The notes below the pieces were generated by a model. The model searched no databases and was not told the origin of the DNA. It saw only the letters and a list, made by a program, of their open reading frames with translations. From an uncultured Eubacteriales bacterium (GTDB lineage: Bacteria > Bacillota > Clostridia > Oscillospirales > Acutalibacteraceae): a DNA stretch of 15,524 nucleotides. The stretch spans positions 1 through 15,524 of the forward strand of contig CAKSGV010000027.1 of assembly GCA_934454845.1 (NCBI GenBank), in the 5' to 3' direction. The position numbers were made by a program, and so were the translations under genes. How positions within the stretch are numbered: position 1 is the first letter of the stretch; each line of letters opens with the position of its first letter. This document shows, piece after piece, positions 7,122-13,907 of this stretch.

Positions 7122-7160
7122 ATCTATAAATGATATGTTTGATATACTTTTATGATATTA
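7122..7160. promoter_or_regulatory. possible LysR-type operator region (GATAT direct repeats)
   Basis: GATAT occurs three times, at 7132, 7141 and 7154, in AT-rich DNA just upstream of the -35 of the atp-side promoter and inside the lysR leader. LysR-type proteins usually bind near their own divergent promoter. The repeats are direct rather than a clear T-N11-A dyad, and such AT-rich words arise by chance, so this is only a candidate site. Confidence 0.25.
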
Positions 7161-7184
7161 TAAAAAATGGGGGGTGAAAAAGAT

Positions 7185-8066
7185 ATGTATATCAATTATG
7201 ATTATTACAGAATTTTTTATTTTGTCGCAAAATACGGCAGCGTCTCCCAGGCAGCCAAGCATTTGCTTAACAATCAGCCCAATTTAACAAGAACGATTAA
7301 AAACCTTGAAAGCGAATTGGGATGTCCCCTGTTTTCAAGAACAAACCGCGGAATGAAGCTTACTCCGGAAGGCGAAAAGCTTTACGGTCACATAAAAATC
7401 GCTCTTAAACACATTGAAGCCGGCGAAGATGAGATAACAGATGTTAAGAACTTGCAAAGCGGAACGGTTTCTGTGGCGGCGAGCGAGGTTGCTTTCAGGT
7501 GTTTGCTTTTACCTGTACTTAAAAAATTCAGGGCATTATATCCGGGGATAAAAATAAAAATAAGCGACCATTCAACTCCTCAGGCAATATCCGCGCTCAA
7601 AGAAAGAATGGCCGATCTTGCTGTTGTGACCACTCCGACTGTAAGAACAGGTTCTCTTTCGCAAATCGGTATAAAGACGATAAAAGAAGTTGCGGTATGT
7701 CCGGAAGTATTTTCCGAATTTAAAGATATAAAGGTATCTTTAAAGGAATTAACGACCAGACCGCTTGTTGCGCTGGGGAGCGATACAAAATCTTATGAAT
7801 TTTATTCAAACTTTTTTTCTTCTCACGGGTTTTCTTATCAACCTGATATTGAAGTTTTATCTGCAGATCAAATACTGCCGATGGTTAAAGCCGGGCTCGG
7901 CATCGGCTTTGTGCCGGAAGAATTTTTAAACGGGGTAACGGGAGTTTATATAATCAATCTTAAAGAGCAGATACCGAACAGGAAAATCTGTATAATAAAA
8001 AGGAAAGAGCAGCCTTTGAGCGTTGCGGCGGGAAAGCTTGAAGAAATGCTGCTTAGCGAAACATAA
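7185..8066 (+). CDS. LysR-family transcriptional regulator
   Basis: This is a 293-residue LysR-type regulator. The N-terminal winged helix-turn-helix is at about residues 5-63, with GSVSQAAKHLLNNQPNLTR as the recognition region and the conserved LESELGCPLFSR after it. A linker helix leads to the substrate-binding-protein-like effector domain (about 90-290), containing GTVSVAASEVAFRCLLLPVL and PMVKAGLGIGFVPEEF. The start at 7185 is chosen because GGGGGTG lies 8 nt upstream; the in-frame ATG at 7167 falls inside that ribosome binding site and would add six residues. It is divergent from the DUF1275-atp operon with overlapping promoters, an arrangement that often marks autoregulation and control of the divergent gene. 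The effector cannot be told from sequence. Confidence 0.93.
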   Translation: MYINYDYYRIFYFVAKYGSVSQAAKHLLNNQPNLTRTIKNLESELGCPLFSRTNRGMKLTPEGEKLYGHIKIALKHIEAGEDEITDVKNLQSGTVSVAASEVAFRCLLLPVLKKFRALYPGIKIKISDHSTPQAISALKERMADLAVVTTPTVRTGSLSQIGIKTIKEVAVCPEVFSEFKDIKVSLKELTTRPLVALGSDTKSYEFYSNFFSSHGFSYQPDIEVLSADQILPMVKAGLGIGFVPEEFLNGVTGVYIINLKEQIPNRKICIIKRKEQPLSVAAGKLEEMLLSET

Positions 8067-8095
8067 CACATACTTTAAAAAGGAAGGAAATTAAA

Positions 8096-9010
8096 ATGTC
8101 TTCTTATTATATTCTCTACAATCCTATTGCCGCAAACAGTCACGGAAAAGAAAAATCCCTGGCGCTGAAAAATATTTTAAAAGGTGAAAACTTTGTTTTT
8201 GAGGATATCACATCTGTGATAAACTATTACAATTTTTTTGCAAAACTTGATCCTGATGATAAAATAGTTATCGCCGGCGGTGACGGAACACTTAACAGAT
8301 TTATCAATTCTACCGACGGAATGGATATTAAAAACGATATATATTATTATGCTGCCGGTAGCGGAAACGATTTTTTCAGAGATATCAAAGCGGAAGATAA
8401 AAAATCGAATTACTGCATTTTAAATAAATATATTGAAAATCTGCCAACCGTTGAAGTTAAAGGTAAAAAATATAAGTTTTTAAACGGCATAGGCTTCGGG
8501 ATAGACGGTTACTGCTGCGAAGTGGGAGACGAAATGAGAAAAGCTGTTTCGGATTCGAATGAAATCAACTATACATCTATCGCCATAAAAGGATTACTTT
8601 TCAAATACAAGCCTACAGATGCCGAAATCATCGCTGACGGAGTTACATATAAATTCAAAAATGTTTGGCTTGCTCCTACAATGAACGGCAGGTTTTACGG
8701 CGGCGGAATGATGCCTGCTCCCGAACAAGACAGATTAAACAATAAAACTGTTTCGACAATGATAATGCATTCATCGGGAAAATTAAAAACCCTTATGATA
8801 TTCCCCTCTATTTTTAAAGGAAAACATATAAAACACACAGATAAAGTCTCTGTTATTACAGGCAAAGAAATAACCGTTAAGTTTAATGAACCGCGAGCCT
8901 TACAGATAGACGGGGAAACAATTAAAAATGTCATTTCTTATTCTGTTTTTGCCCCGATTATATCTGCCGAAAGAGAAAACAAAAAAGTTGACATCAAAGC
9001 TGAAATATGA
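8096..9010 (+). CDS. diacylglycerol/lipid kinase family protein
   Basis: This 304-residue protein has the DAGK catalytic fold seen in DgkB, YegS and related lipid kinases. These phosphorylate diacylglycerol or similar lipids at the cytoplasmic membrane face. The nucleotide-binding motifs are YNPIAAN (8-14), IAGGDGTLNRFIN (59-71, GGDGT core) and AAGSGNDFFRD (86-96). The C-terminal beta-sandwich contains FLNGIGFGIDG, NGRFYGGGMMPAPEQD and the closing LQIDGE. Length is typical. ATG follows AAGGAAGG, 29 nt behind lysR, so the two are probably co-transcribed. Its substrate is unknown. Diacylglycerol recycling into phosphatidate would feed the phospholipid genes at 13217-15433, but that link is inference. 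The promoter of the hyd genes begins within its last codons. Confidence 0.9.
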   Translation: MSSYYILYNPIAANSHGKEKSLALKNILKGENFVFEDITSVINYYNFFAKLDPDDKIVIAGGDGTLNRFINSTDGMDIKNDIYYYAAGSGNDFFRDIKAEDKKSNYCILNKYIENLPTVEVKGKKYKFLNGIGFGIDGYCCEVGDEMRKAVSDSNEINYTSIAIKGLLFKYKPTDAEIIADGVTYKFKNVWLAPTMNGRFYGGGMMPAPEQDRLNNKTVSTMIMHSSGKLKTLMIFPSIFKGKHIKHTDKVSVITGKEITVKFNEPRALQIDGETIKNVISYSVFAPIISAERENKKVDIKAEI

Positions 9011-9016
9011 TAAAAT
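8988..9016 (+). promoter_or_regulatory. promoter of the hydrogenase maturation operon
   Basis: A perfect TTGACA at 8988-8993 is followed, after 17 bp, by TAAAAT at 9011-9016 preceded by TGA, an extended -10 (TGn). The expected start is near 9023. The -35 lies inside the lipid kinase gene, and that gene's TGA stop (9008-9010) supplies the TGn. Confidence 0.8.
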
Positions 9017-9022
9017 ATCTTA

Positions 9023-9149
9023 AAATCTGACACCGAAATTACATTGAGGTGAAAGACGCGAATTTAATATCAGCCTTAAAACCAAGGCTTGTTTTGCCGC
9101 GTTCGATTCAGAATGCGGCATTTTTTTATAAAAAGGAGCTTGAGAAAAT
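9023..9149 (+). ncRNA. structured 5' leader of the hyd operon, candidate attenuator/riboswitch
   Basis: This is the untranslated region between the promoter and the TTG start of the TM1266 gene. Hairpin 1 (9031-9051) has CACC/GGTG outer pairs, a symmetric GA/GA internal loop, AAT/ATT pairs and a TAC loop. Hairpin 2 (9072-9089) is AGCCTT/AAGGCT around AAAACC. GACGCG (9055-9060) can pair with CGCGTT (9098-9103), enclosing hairpin 2 and using up the 5' arm of the terminator at 9095-9127. The two folds exclude each other, the usual logic of a transcription-attenuating riboswitch or protein-bound leader. I do not recognise it as a known riboswitch class. The fold was worked out by eye, without energies or covariation. 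Confidence 0.6.
9095..9127 (+). terminator. intrinsic terminator in the hyd operon leader
   Basis: TGCCGCGTTC (9095-9104) and GAATGCGGCA (9111-9120) form a 10-bp stem with one G-U pair around a 6-nt loop, followed by seven T (9121-9127). It ends only 5 nt before the AAGGAG of the TM1266 gene. It could also end read-through from lysR-dgk, but it lies downstream of the hyd promoter, so hyd transcripts must pass it. Confidence 0.85.
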
Positions 9150-9407
9150 TTGAAAACCCGAATTGCACTTATAGGAATTATCGTGGAAAACACCGGAAAA
9201 ACAGAAGAATTAAATGCTCTTTTGCATGAATACGGGAAATTTATTATAGGAAGAATGGGCCTTCCTTATCGTGAAAAACGCATAAGCATTATAAGCGTTG
9301 TGTTAGATGCTCCTCAGGATACAATTTCCGCCCTATCGGGAAAGCTGGGGAAAATAGACGGATTGAGAGTAAAAACAATTTATTCGGGTGTTGAAACCGA
9401 TGAATAA
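9150..9407 (+). CDS. TM1266-family putative regulator of the [FeFe]-hydrogenase system
   Basis: This is an 85-residue protein of the TM1266 family, small ACT/NikR-C-like proteins found next to hydrogenase maturation genes and annotated as putative iron-only hydrogenase system regulators. Typical segments are RIALIGIIVENTGKTEELN, HEYGKFIIGRMGLPYREK and ISIISVVLDAPQDTISALSGKLG. It has no DNA-binding domain of its own, so a role by protein or ligand binding is more likely; the family's function is not proven to my knowledge. The start is TTG at 9150, with AAGGAG 11 nt upstream, a little far. Its end overlaps hydE by 8 nt. It is the first gene behind the leader terminator. Confidence 0.9.
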   Translation: MKTRIALIGIIVENTGKTEELNALLHEYGKFIIGRMGLPYREKRISIISVVLDAPQDTISALSGKLGKIDGLRVKTIYSGVETDE

Positions 9408-10455
9408 TGCAATCAAACTTTTAGACAAGCTTTTTACAACTAAAACGCTTGATATTGAAGAGTATGAACATTTGATTTCAGCTCAAAGCGAAGAAACGGT
9501 ACAATATGCAAAACAGCTTGCAGATGAATTAAGGCGCGCCTATTACTCAAACGAAATTTTTGTTAGAGGCTTAATAGAAATAGGAAATGTCTGCAAAAAC
9601 GATTGCTTTTATTGCGGAATAAGAAAATCAAATAAAAACTGCGATAGATATATTCTTTCAAAAGAGCAAATACTTAACTGCTGCAAAGAAGGTTACGCTT
9701 TGGGCTTCAGAACTTTTGTGTTGCAAGGCGGAGAAAATGTTATAAGCGTGAATAATATATGTGCAATCGTAAAAAGCATAAAATCGCTTTATCCCGACTG
9801 CGCGGTGACTCTTTCTCTCGGAGAATATGAGAAAGAAGATTATGAGAAGATGTATAACTCCGGAGCCGACAGATATCTTTTGCGGCACGAAACTGCAGAC
9901 GAGGATCACTATTCTCTTTTACACCCTGAAAATATGAATCTCAGCCACAGAATAAACTGCCTTAAAAATCTAAAAGAAATTGGCTTTGCGGTAGGTTGCG
10001 GATTTATGGTCGGCTCCCCCTATCAAACTGCAGAAACTTTAGCGAAAGATTTAAAATTTATTGAAGAGTTTTCGCCGGATATGTGCGGAATAGGCCCGTT
10101 TATTCCTCATAAGAACACTCCCTTTAAGGATTTTAAAGCAGGAGATTTACATCAAACTCTATACCTTCTTTCACTCATAAGAATTATAAAGCCCAATATT
10201 TTACTTCCCGCAACCACTGCTTTAGGCACAATTTCTCCAAAAGGGCGAGAAATGGGAATCGAGGCGGGCGCAAATGTGGTTATGCCGAATTTATCGCCCG
10301 TATCAGTAAGAAAAAAATACGAGCTTTATGATAATAAGATCTGCACAGGCGAGGAATCGGCCCAGTGCAGGGAATGCTTAAGCGCAAGAATGAGATCCGT
10401 CGGTTTTAAAATAGTTACAGACCGCGGAGATTTAAGAAAAGAAAGGAATTTTTAA
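9400..10455 (+). CDS. hydE: [FeFe]-hydrogenase H-cluster radical SAM maturase HydE
   Basis: This is a radical S-adenosylmethionine enzyme needed to build the dithiomethylamine-bearing 2Fe subcluster of [FeFe] hydrogenase. It has 351 residues from the ATG at 9400. The SAM cluster motif CKNDCFYC is at residues 65-72 (CX3CX2C), and VLQGGEN corresponds to the GGE motif that binds the SAM amino group. The C-terminal CX7CX2C (Cys315, 323, 326) matches the auxiliary cluster site seen in the Thermotoga enzyme. GTG at 9388 is an alternative start, but the ATG is favoured by the GGGTG about 10 nt upstream. The gene overlaps the TM1266 gene and is followed 1 nt later by hydG, so the set is translated as a unit. 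Confidence 0.96.
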   Translation: MNNAIKLLDKLFTTKTLDIEEYEHLISAQSEETVQYAKQLADELRRAYYSNEIFVRGLIEIGNVCKNDCFYCGIRKSNKNCDRYILSKEQILNCCKEGYALGFRTFVLQGGENVISVNNICAIVKSIKSLYPDCAVTLSLGEYEKEDYEKMYNSGADRYLLRHETADEDHYSLLHPENMNLSHRINCLKNLKEIGFAVGCGFMVGSPYQTAETLAKDLKFIEEFSPDMCGIGPFIPHKNTPFKDFKAGDLHQTLYLLSLIRIIKPNILLPATTALGTISPKGREMGIEAGANVVMPNLSPVSVRKKYELYDNKICTGEESAQCRECLSARMRSVGFKIVTDRGDLRKERNF

Positions 10456-10456
10456 A

Positions 10457-11905
10457 ATGGCAATTTATGATCCGAAATCTTTAAAAGCAGAGGAATTTAT
10501 TAATGATGAGGAAATAAGAGAAACTTTAAAATACGCTCAGGAAAACAAAAATAATATCGAGCTTATTGATTCTCTTCTTGAAAAGGCAAGACCTAAGAAA
10601 AACGGGAACGGCGTTACCTGCGCAGGGCTTACCCACAGAGAGGCGAGCGTTCTTTTAGCCTGCGAAATACCTGAAAAGATCGAGGAAATGTATAAGCTGG
10701 CAAATGAAATCAAGCTTGCTTTTTACGGCAACCGAATAGTAATGTTTGCTCCTCTTTATCTTTCAAACTACTGCGTGAACGGCTGCGTTTACTGTCCATA
10801 TCATATGAAAAACAAGCATATAGCGCGAAAGAAGCTTACTCAGGAAGAGATAAAAAAAGAGGTTATAGCTTTACAGGATATGGGGCATAAAAGGCTTGCG
10901 ATCGAAGCGGGAGAAGATCCGGTAAACAATCCTATAGAATACATACTTGAATGTATAAATACGATTTATTCAGTACACCACAAAAACGGCGACATAAGAA
11001 GAGTAAATGTAAATATCGCCGCAACTACGGTTGAAAACTACAGAAAGTTAAAAGAAGCAGGTATAGGCACCTATATTCTTTTCCAGGAAACCTACAACAA
11101 AAAAAGCTATTTGGAGCTTCACCCCACAGGCCCAAAACACGATTATGATTATCACACGGAAGCAATGGACAGGGCTATGGAAGGCGGAATAGACGATGTG
11201 GGATTAGGCGTTCTTTTCGGTCTTGAGGGATATATGTATGAATTTGCAGGTCTTTTAATTCACGCGGAGCATTTAGAGGCTGTTCACGGAGTAGGACCTC
11301 ACACGATAAGCGTGCCGAGAATCAAAAGAGCCGACGATATAGACCCCGGCGTTTTTGACAACAGCTTATCGGATGAGCTTTTTGCAAAGGTCATAGCCTG
11401 CATAAGAATTGCTGTCCCCTACACGGGAATGATAATTTCCACCCGTGAAAGCGAAGCTGTGCGCGGCAAAGTTCTTGATTACGGAATTTCTCAAATCAGC
11501 GGAGCTTCTAGAACCTCTGTCGGAGGTTATACGGAGCAGATCAGACCTCACGATTCAGAACAATTTGATGTTTCCGATCAAAGGACTCTTGATGAGGTTG
11601 TTCGCTGGCTTATGGAAAACGATCATATTCCTTCTTTCTGCACGGCTTGCTACAGGGAAGGCAGAACAGGCGATAGATTTATGAGCCTTTGCAAATCAGG
11701 CCAAATCTTAAACTGCTGTCATCCGAATGCTCTTATGACTCTTACGGAATATCTTATAGATTACGCAAGCGACGAAACGAAAAAAATAGGCTTTGAGCTT
11801 ATTAAAAAAGAGCTCGATAAGATTCCGAAAGAAAAAGTCAGAAAAATTGCAGAAGAAAATATTGAAAAGATTAAATCTTCAAACAGCCGCGATTTCAGAT
11901 TTTAA
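10457..11905 (+). CDS. hydG: [FeFe]-hydrogenase H-cluster radical SAM maturase HydG
   Basis: This is a radical SAM tyrosine lyase that splits tyrosine and delivers CO and cyanide as an Fe(CO)2CN synthon for the H-cluster. It has 482 residues, normal for HydG. The N-terminal cluster motif CVNGCVYC is at 106-113. The C-terminal auxiliary-cluster motif CX2CX22C is intact at Cys395, Cys398 and Cys421, within CTACYREGRTGDRFM and LNCCHP. This C-terminal motif separates HydG from the related thiamine synthase ThiH. The ATG lies 1 nt after the hydE stop, with GAAAGGAA inside the end of hydE. Confidence 0.97.
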   Translation: MAIYDPKSLKAEEFINDEEIRETLKYAQENKNNIELIDSLLEKARPKKNGNGVTCAGLTHREASVLLACEIPEKIEEMYKLANEIKLAFYGNRIVMFAPLYLSNYCVNGCVYCPYHMKNKHIARKKLTQEEIKKEVIALQDMGHKRLAIEAGEDPVNNPIEYILECINTIYSVHHKNGDIRRVNVNIAATTVENYRKLKEAGIGTYILFQETYNKKSYLELHPTGPKHDYDYHTEAMDRAMEGGIDDVGLGVLFGLEGYMYEFAGLLIHAEHLEAVHGVGPHTISVPRIKRADDIDPGVFDNSLSDELFAKVIACIRIAVPYTGMIISTRESEAVRGKVLDYGISQISGASRTSVGGYTEQIRPHDSEQFDVSDQRTLDEVVRWLMENDHIPSFCTACYREGRTGDRFMSLCKSGQILNCCHPNALMTLTEYLIDYASDETKKIGFELIKKELDKIPKEKVRKIAEENIEKIKSSNSRDFRF

Positions 11906-11924
11906 ATCAAAGGAGATTTTTAAA

Positions 11925-13112
11925 ATGAGTCTTAATTCCACTGCTTCAGCCGAAAGAACTCATATTGGATTTTTCGGACTTAGAAACGCAGGCAAATCCA
12001 GTATTGTAAATGCGGTTACAGGTCAAAATATATCTCTCGTTTCAGATATCAAAGGCACAACAACCGATCCCGTGAAAAAAGCAATGGAGATTCTCCCTTT
12101 AGGACCTGTTGTTATTATAGATACTCCCGGAATCGATGATGAAGGCACTTTAGGCGAAATGAGAGTTAAAGCAGCAAAAAAAGTGCTTTCAAAAACAGAT
12201 ATCGCGGTTTTGATAATCGATGCACTCAAAGGGATTTCACCGGCGGATAAAGAAATAATCTCATTATTTAAAGAGAAAAAAATTCCTTTTATAACCGTTT
12301 ATAATAAAAGTGACCTTTTAAGCCAAAAATCCGAACTTAAAGAAAACGAATTATATGTCAGTGCAAAATTAAATGACGGTATTTTTGAACTGAAAGAAAA
12401 AATCGGGCACTTTATTAATTCAAATTCACAAACCAAGCCGTTGCTGGGCGATCTTATCGATAAGGAAGATTTGATTGTTTTGGTTACTCCCATCGATGAA
12501 TCTGCCCCTAAAGGAAGAATGATTCTTCCGCAGCAACAAATGATAAGAGAAATACTTGATAATCATGCCGTTAATCTTGTTGTTAGGGAAACAGAACTTG
12601 AATCTGCTCTTAAAATGCTTAAAATCAAGCCTAAAATGGTAATCACCGATTCGCAGGCTTTTGAAAAAGTCGATAAAACTGTTCCCAAAGATATTTTGCT
12701 CACATCATTTTCTATCCTTTTTGCAAGATATAAAGGCGAACTTGATCAGGTTATCAAAGGTGCAGAAAAACTTTCCTTGCTGAAAGACGGCGATACAGTT
12801 TTGATTTCTGAAGCCTGCACTCACCATAGGCAATGTAATGATATCGGAGCGGTAAAGCTCCCGAAATGGATAAAAAAATTCACAGGGAAAAACGTCAATT
12901 TTGAATTTTCTTCCGGCGGAGAATTCCCCGATGATATTAAAAAATATTCTTTAATAGTTCATTGCGGAGGATGTATGATAAATGCGGCGGAAATGAAATC
13001 CCGGCTTAAATGCGCAGAAAAATCCGGAGTTGCGATAACTAATTACGGCATAGCAATAGCTCAAATGCACGGGATTTTAAAGCGTTCGCTTTCACCGTTT
13101 GAAAACAGATAA
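11925..13112 (+). CDS. hydF: [FeFe]-hydrogenase maturation GTPase HydF
   Basis: This is the scaffold and carrier GTPase that assembles the 2Fe subcluster and passes it to the hydrogenase. It has 395 residues from ATG 11925, which is preceded by AAAGGAG; the reading frame is open further upstream but only overlaps hydG. The N-terminal Ras-like GTPase domain has P-loop GLRNAGKS (18-25), KGTTTDPV (switch I), DTPG (66-69) and NKSD. After the dimerisation region the C-terminal cluster-binding domain carries Cys298 in CTHHRQC, and HCGGC with Cys347 and Cys350, the expected CxH...HCxxC arrangement. It lies 19 nt behind hydG and ends the operon, before a strong terminator. Confidence 0.97.
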   Translation: MSLNSTASAERTHIGFFGLRNAGKSSIVNAVTGQNISLVSDIKGTTTDPVKKAMEILPLGPVVIIDTPGIDDEGTLGEMRVKAAKKVLSKTDIAVLIIDALKGISPADKEIISLFKEKKIPFITVYNKSDLLSQKSELKENELYVSAKLNDGIFELKEKIGHFINSNSQTKPLLGDLIDKEDLIVLVTPIDESAPKGRMILPQQQMIREILDNHAVNLVVRETELESALKMLKIKPKMVITDSQAFEKVDKTVPKDILLTSFSILFARYKGELDQVIKGAEKLSLLKDGDTVLISEACTHHRQCNDIGAVKLPKWIKKFTGKNVNFEFSSGGEFPDDIKKYSLIVHCGGCMINAAEMKSRLKCAEKSGVAITNYGIAIAQMHGILKRSLSPFENR

Positions 13113-13125
13113 TATATAACCGAAT

Positions 13126-13158
13126 GAATGAGCGGCTTTTAGCCGCTCATTCGTTTTT
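13126..13158 (+). terminator. intrinsic terminator of the hyd operon
   Basis: GAATGAGCGGCT and AGCCGCTCATTC (13126-13137 and 13141-13152) form a perfect 12-bp stem around a TTT loop. A G and five T follow (13154-13158). It ends 13 nt after hydF begins its 3' flank and just before the next promoter. Confidence 0.92.
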
Positions 13159-13165
13159 AAAACTG

Positions 13166-13194
13166 TTGTAATTTGATGAAAAAAGTAATATAAT
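13166..13194 (+). promoter_or_regulatory. promoter of the phospholipid operon
   Basis: TTGTAA at 13166-13171 and TATAAT at 13189-13194 are separated by 17 bp, directly after the hyd terminator. The expected start is near 13201, giving a very short leader that contains only TAGGAG before the first codon. Confidence 0.75.
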
Positions 13195-13216
13195 GTAGTA
13201 AAATATCATTTAGGAG

Positions 13217-13906
13217 TTGAATTATATAAAATCAAAAAAGCTGCGGTATGATTCTTTGCTTATTTCAAAAATCCTGCCGTGTTATATTTTTCTCCCGCTT
13301 TTGTTTTGGCTTATCGCTAACACCTTTGCGTTTTACGGCTCCGCTTTTATATTAGGAGATATAAAAAGGTTTAGCATTAAAACGGTTATTGACGATTATA
13401 TTCCTCTTTACACGCCTTTTATCTCTTTTTATATACTTGCCTATCTTCAATGGGCGATTTGCTTTATAGCGATATCAAAAAGCGGTAAAAAAAATTGTTA
13501 TGACTTCTTTTCGGCGGAGATAACGGGAAAATTGATTGCAGCGGTGATTTTTTTCGTGTTCCCCACTCAAATGATCCGCACGGCTGTAACTGGCGACTCG
13601 GTTTTCGATAAGATAACCGCTTTTCTTTATACTATCGATAAGCCGATTACTCTTTTCCCTTCTCTTCATTGCTTCGAAAGCTATGTATGCTCAAGATACC
13701 TTGCAAGAATAAAAGGAATTTCAAAATTTGCAAAGATCTTTTGCTTTGTTTTTTCGGCTTTTGTTTTCGCTTCGACGGTTTTGGTAAAACAGCATATGTT
13801 TTTGGATATTCCGGCTGGAATAATAGTCGGTGAATTGGGGATATTTATTTCCGACAAATTTAACTTCGGAAGATTTTTCGATAAAATTACTAAAAAGGAG
13901 AAATAA
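13217..13906 (+). CDS. PAP2/AUR1-like membrane phosphatase or phosphotransferase
   Basis: This 229-residue protein has about five or six membrane helices. The PAP2 catalytic signature is present in its AUR1/PAP2_3-like form: FPTQMIR (about 115-121), KPITLFPSLHC (142-152, His151) and STVLVKQHMFLD (186-197, His193 and Asp197). The Arg of the classical SRX5HX3D motif is Thr, as in inositol-phosphorylceramide-synthase-like proteins. Such enzymes remove phosphate from, or exchange head groups on, lipid phosphates at the membrane surface. Its place ahead of pssA and psd suggests phospholipid metabolism, but the substrate is unknown. The start is doubtful: TAGGAG directly touches TTG at 13217, whereas an in-frame ATA at 13226 has 9-nt spacing. 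Its stop lies inside the gap before pssA. Confidence 0.8.
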   Translation: MNYIKSKKLRYDSLLISKILPCYIFLPLLFWLIANTFAFYGSAFILGDIKRFSIKTVIDDYIPLYTPFISFYILAYLQWAICFIAISKSGKKNCYDFFSAEITGKLIAAVIFFVFPTQMIRTAVTGDSVFDKITAFLYTIDKPITLFPSLHCFESYVCSRYLARIKGISKFAKIFCFVFSAFVFASTVLVKQHMFLDIPAGIIVGELGIFISDKFNFGRFFDKITKKEK

Positions 13907-13907
13907 A

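Noticed and set aside
9023..9095. Known riboswitch classes (cobalamin, c-di-GMP-I, SAM-I, fluoride, THF, preQ1) in the hyd leader
   Set aside because: Short words such as GGTGAAA or GACGC recall parts of some classes, but the conserved cores of these families are not present in order.
9049..9149. 34-codon frame from a GTG at about 9050 through the leader (possible leader peptide)
   Set aside because: No ribosome binding site precedes it, and it spans the terminator and the true ribosome binding site. It has no run of a single codon typical of an attenuating leader peptide.
11793..11924. Upstream extension of HydF by 44 residues
   Set aside because: The frame is open, but it overlaps hydG out of frame. 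A strong AAAGGAG precedes the ATG at 11925, and HydF homology begins there.
13830..13907. Upstream extension of PssA by 26 residues
   Set aside because: It overlaps the end of the PAP2-like gene. AAAAAGGAG is 7 nt before the ATG at 13908, and the hydrophobic protein begins there.
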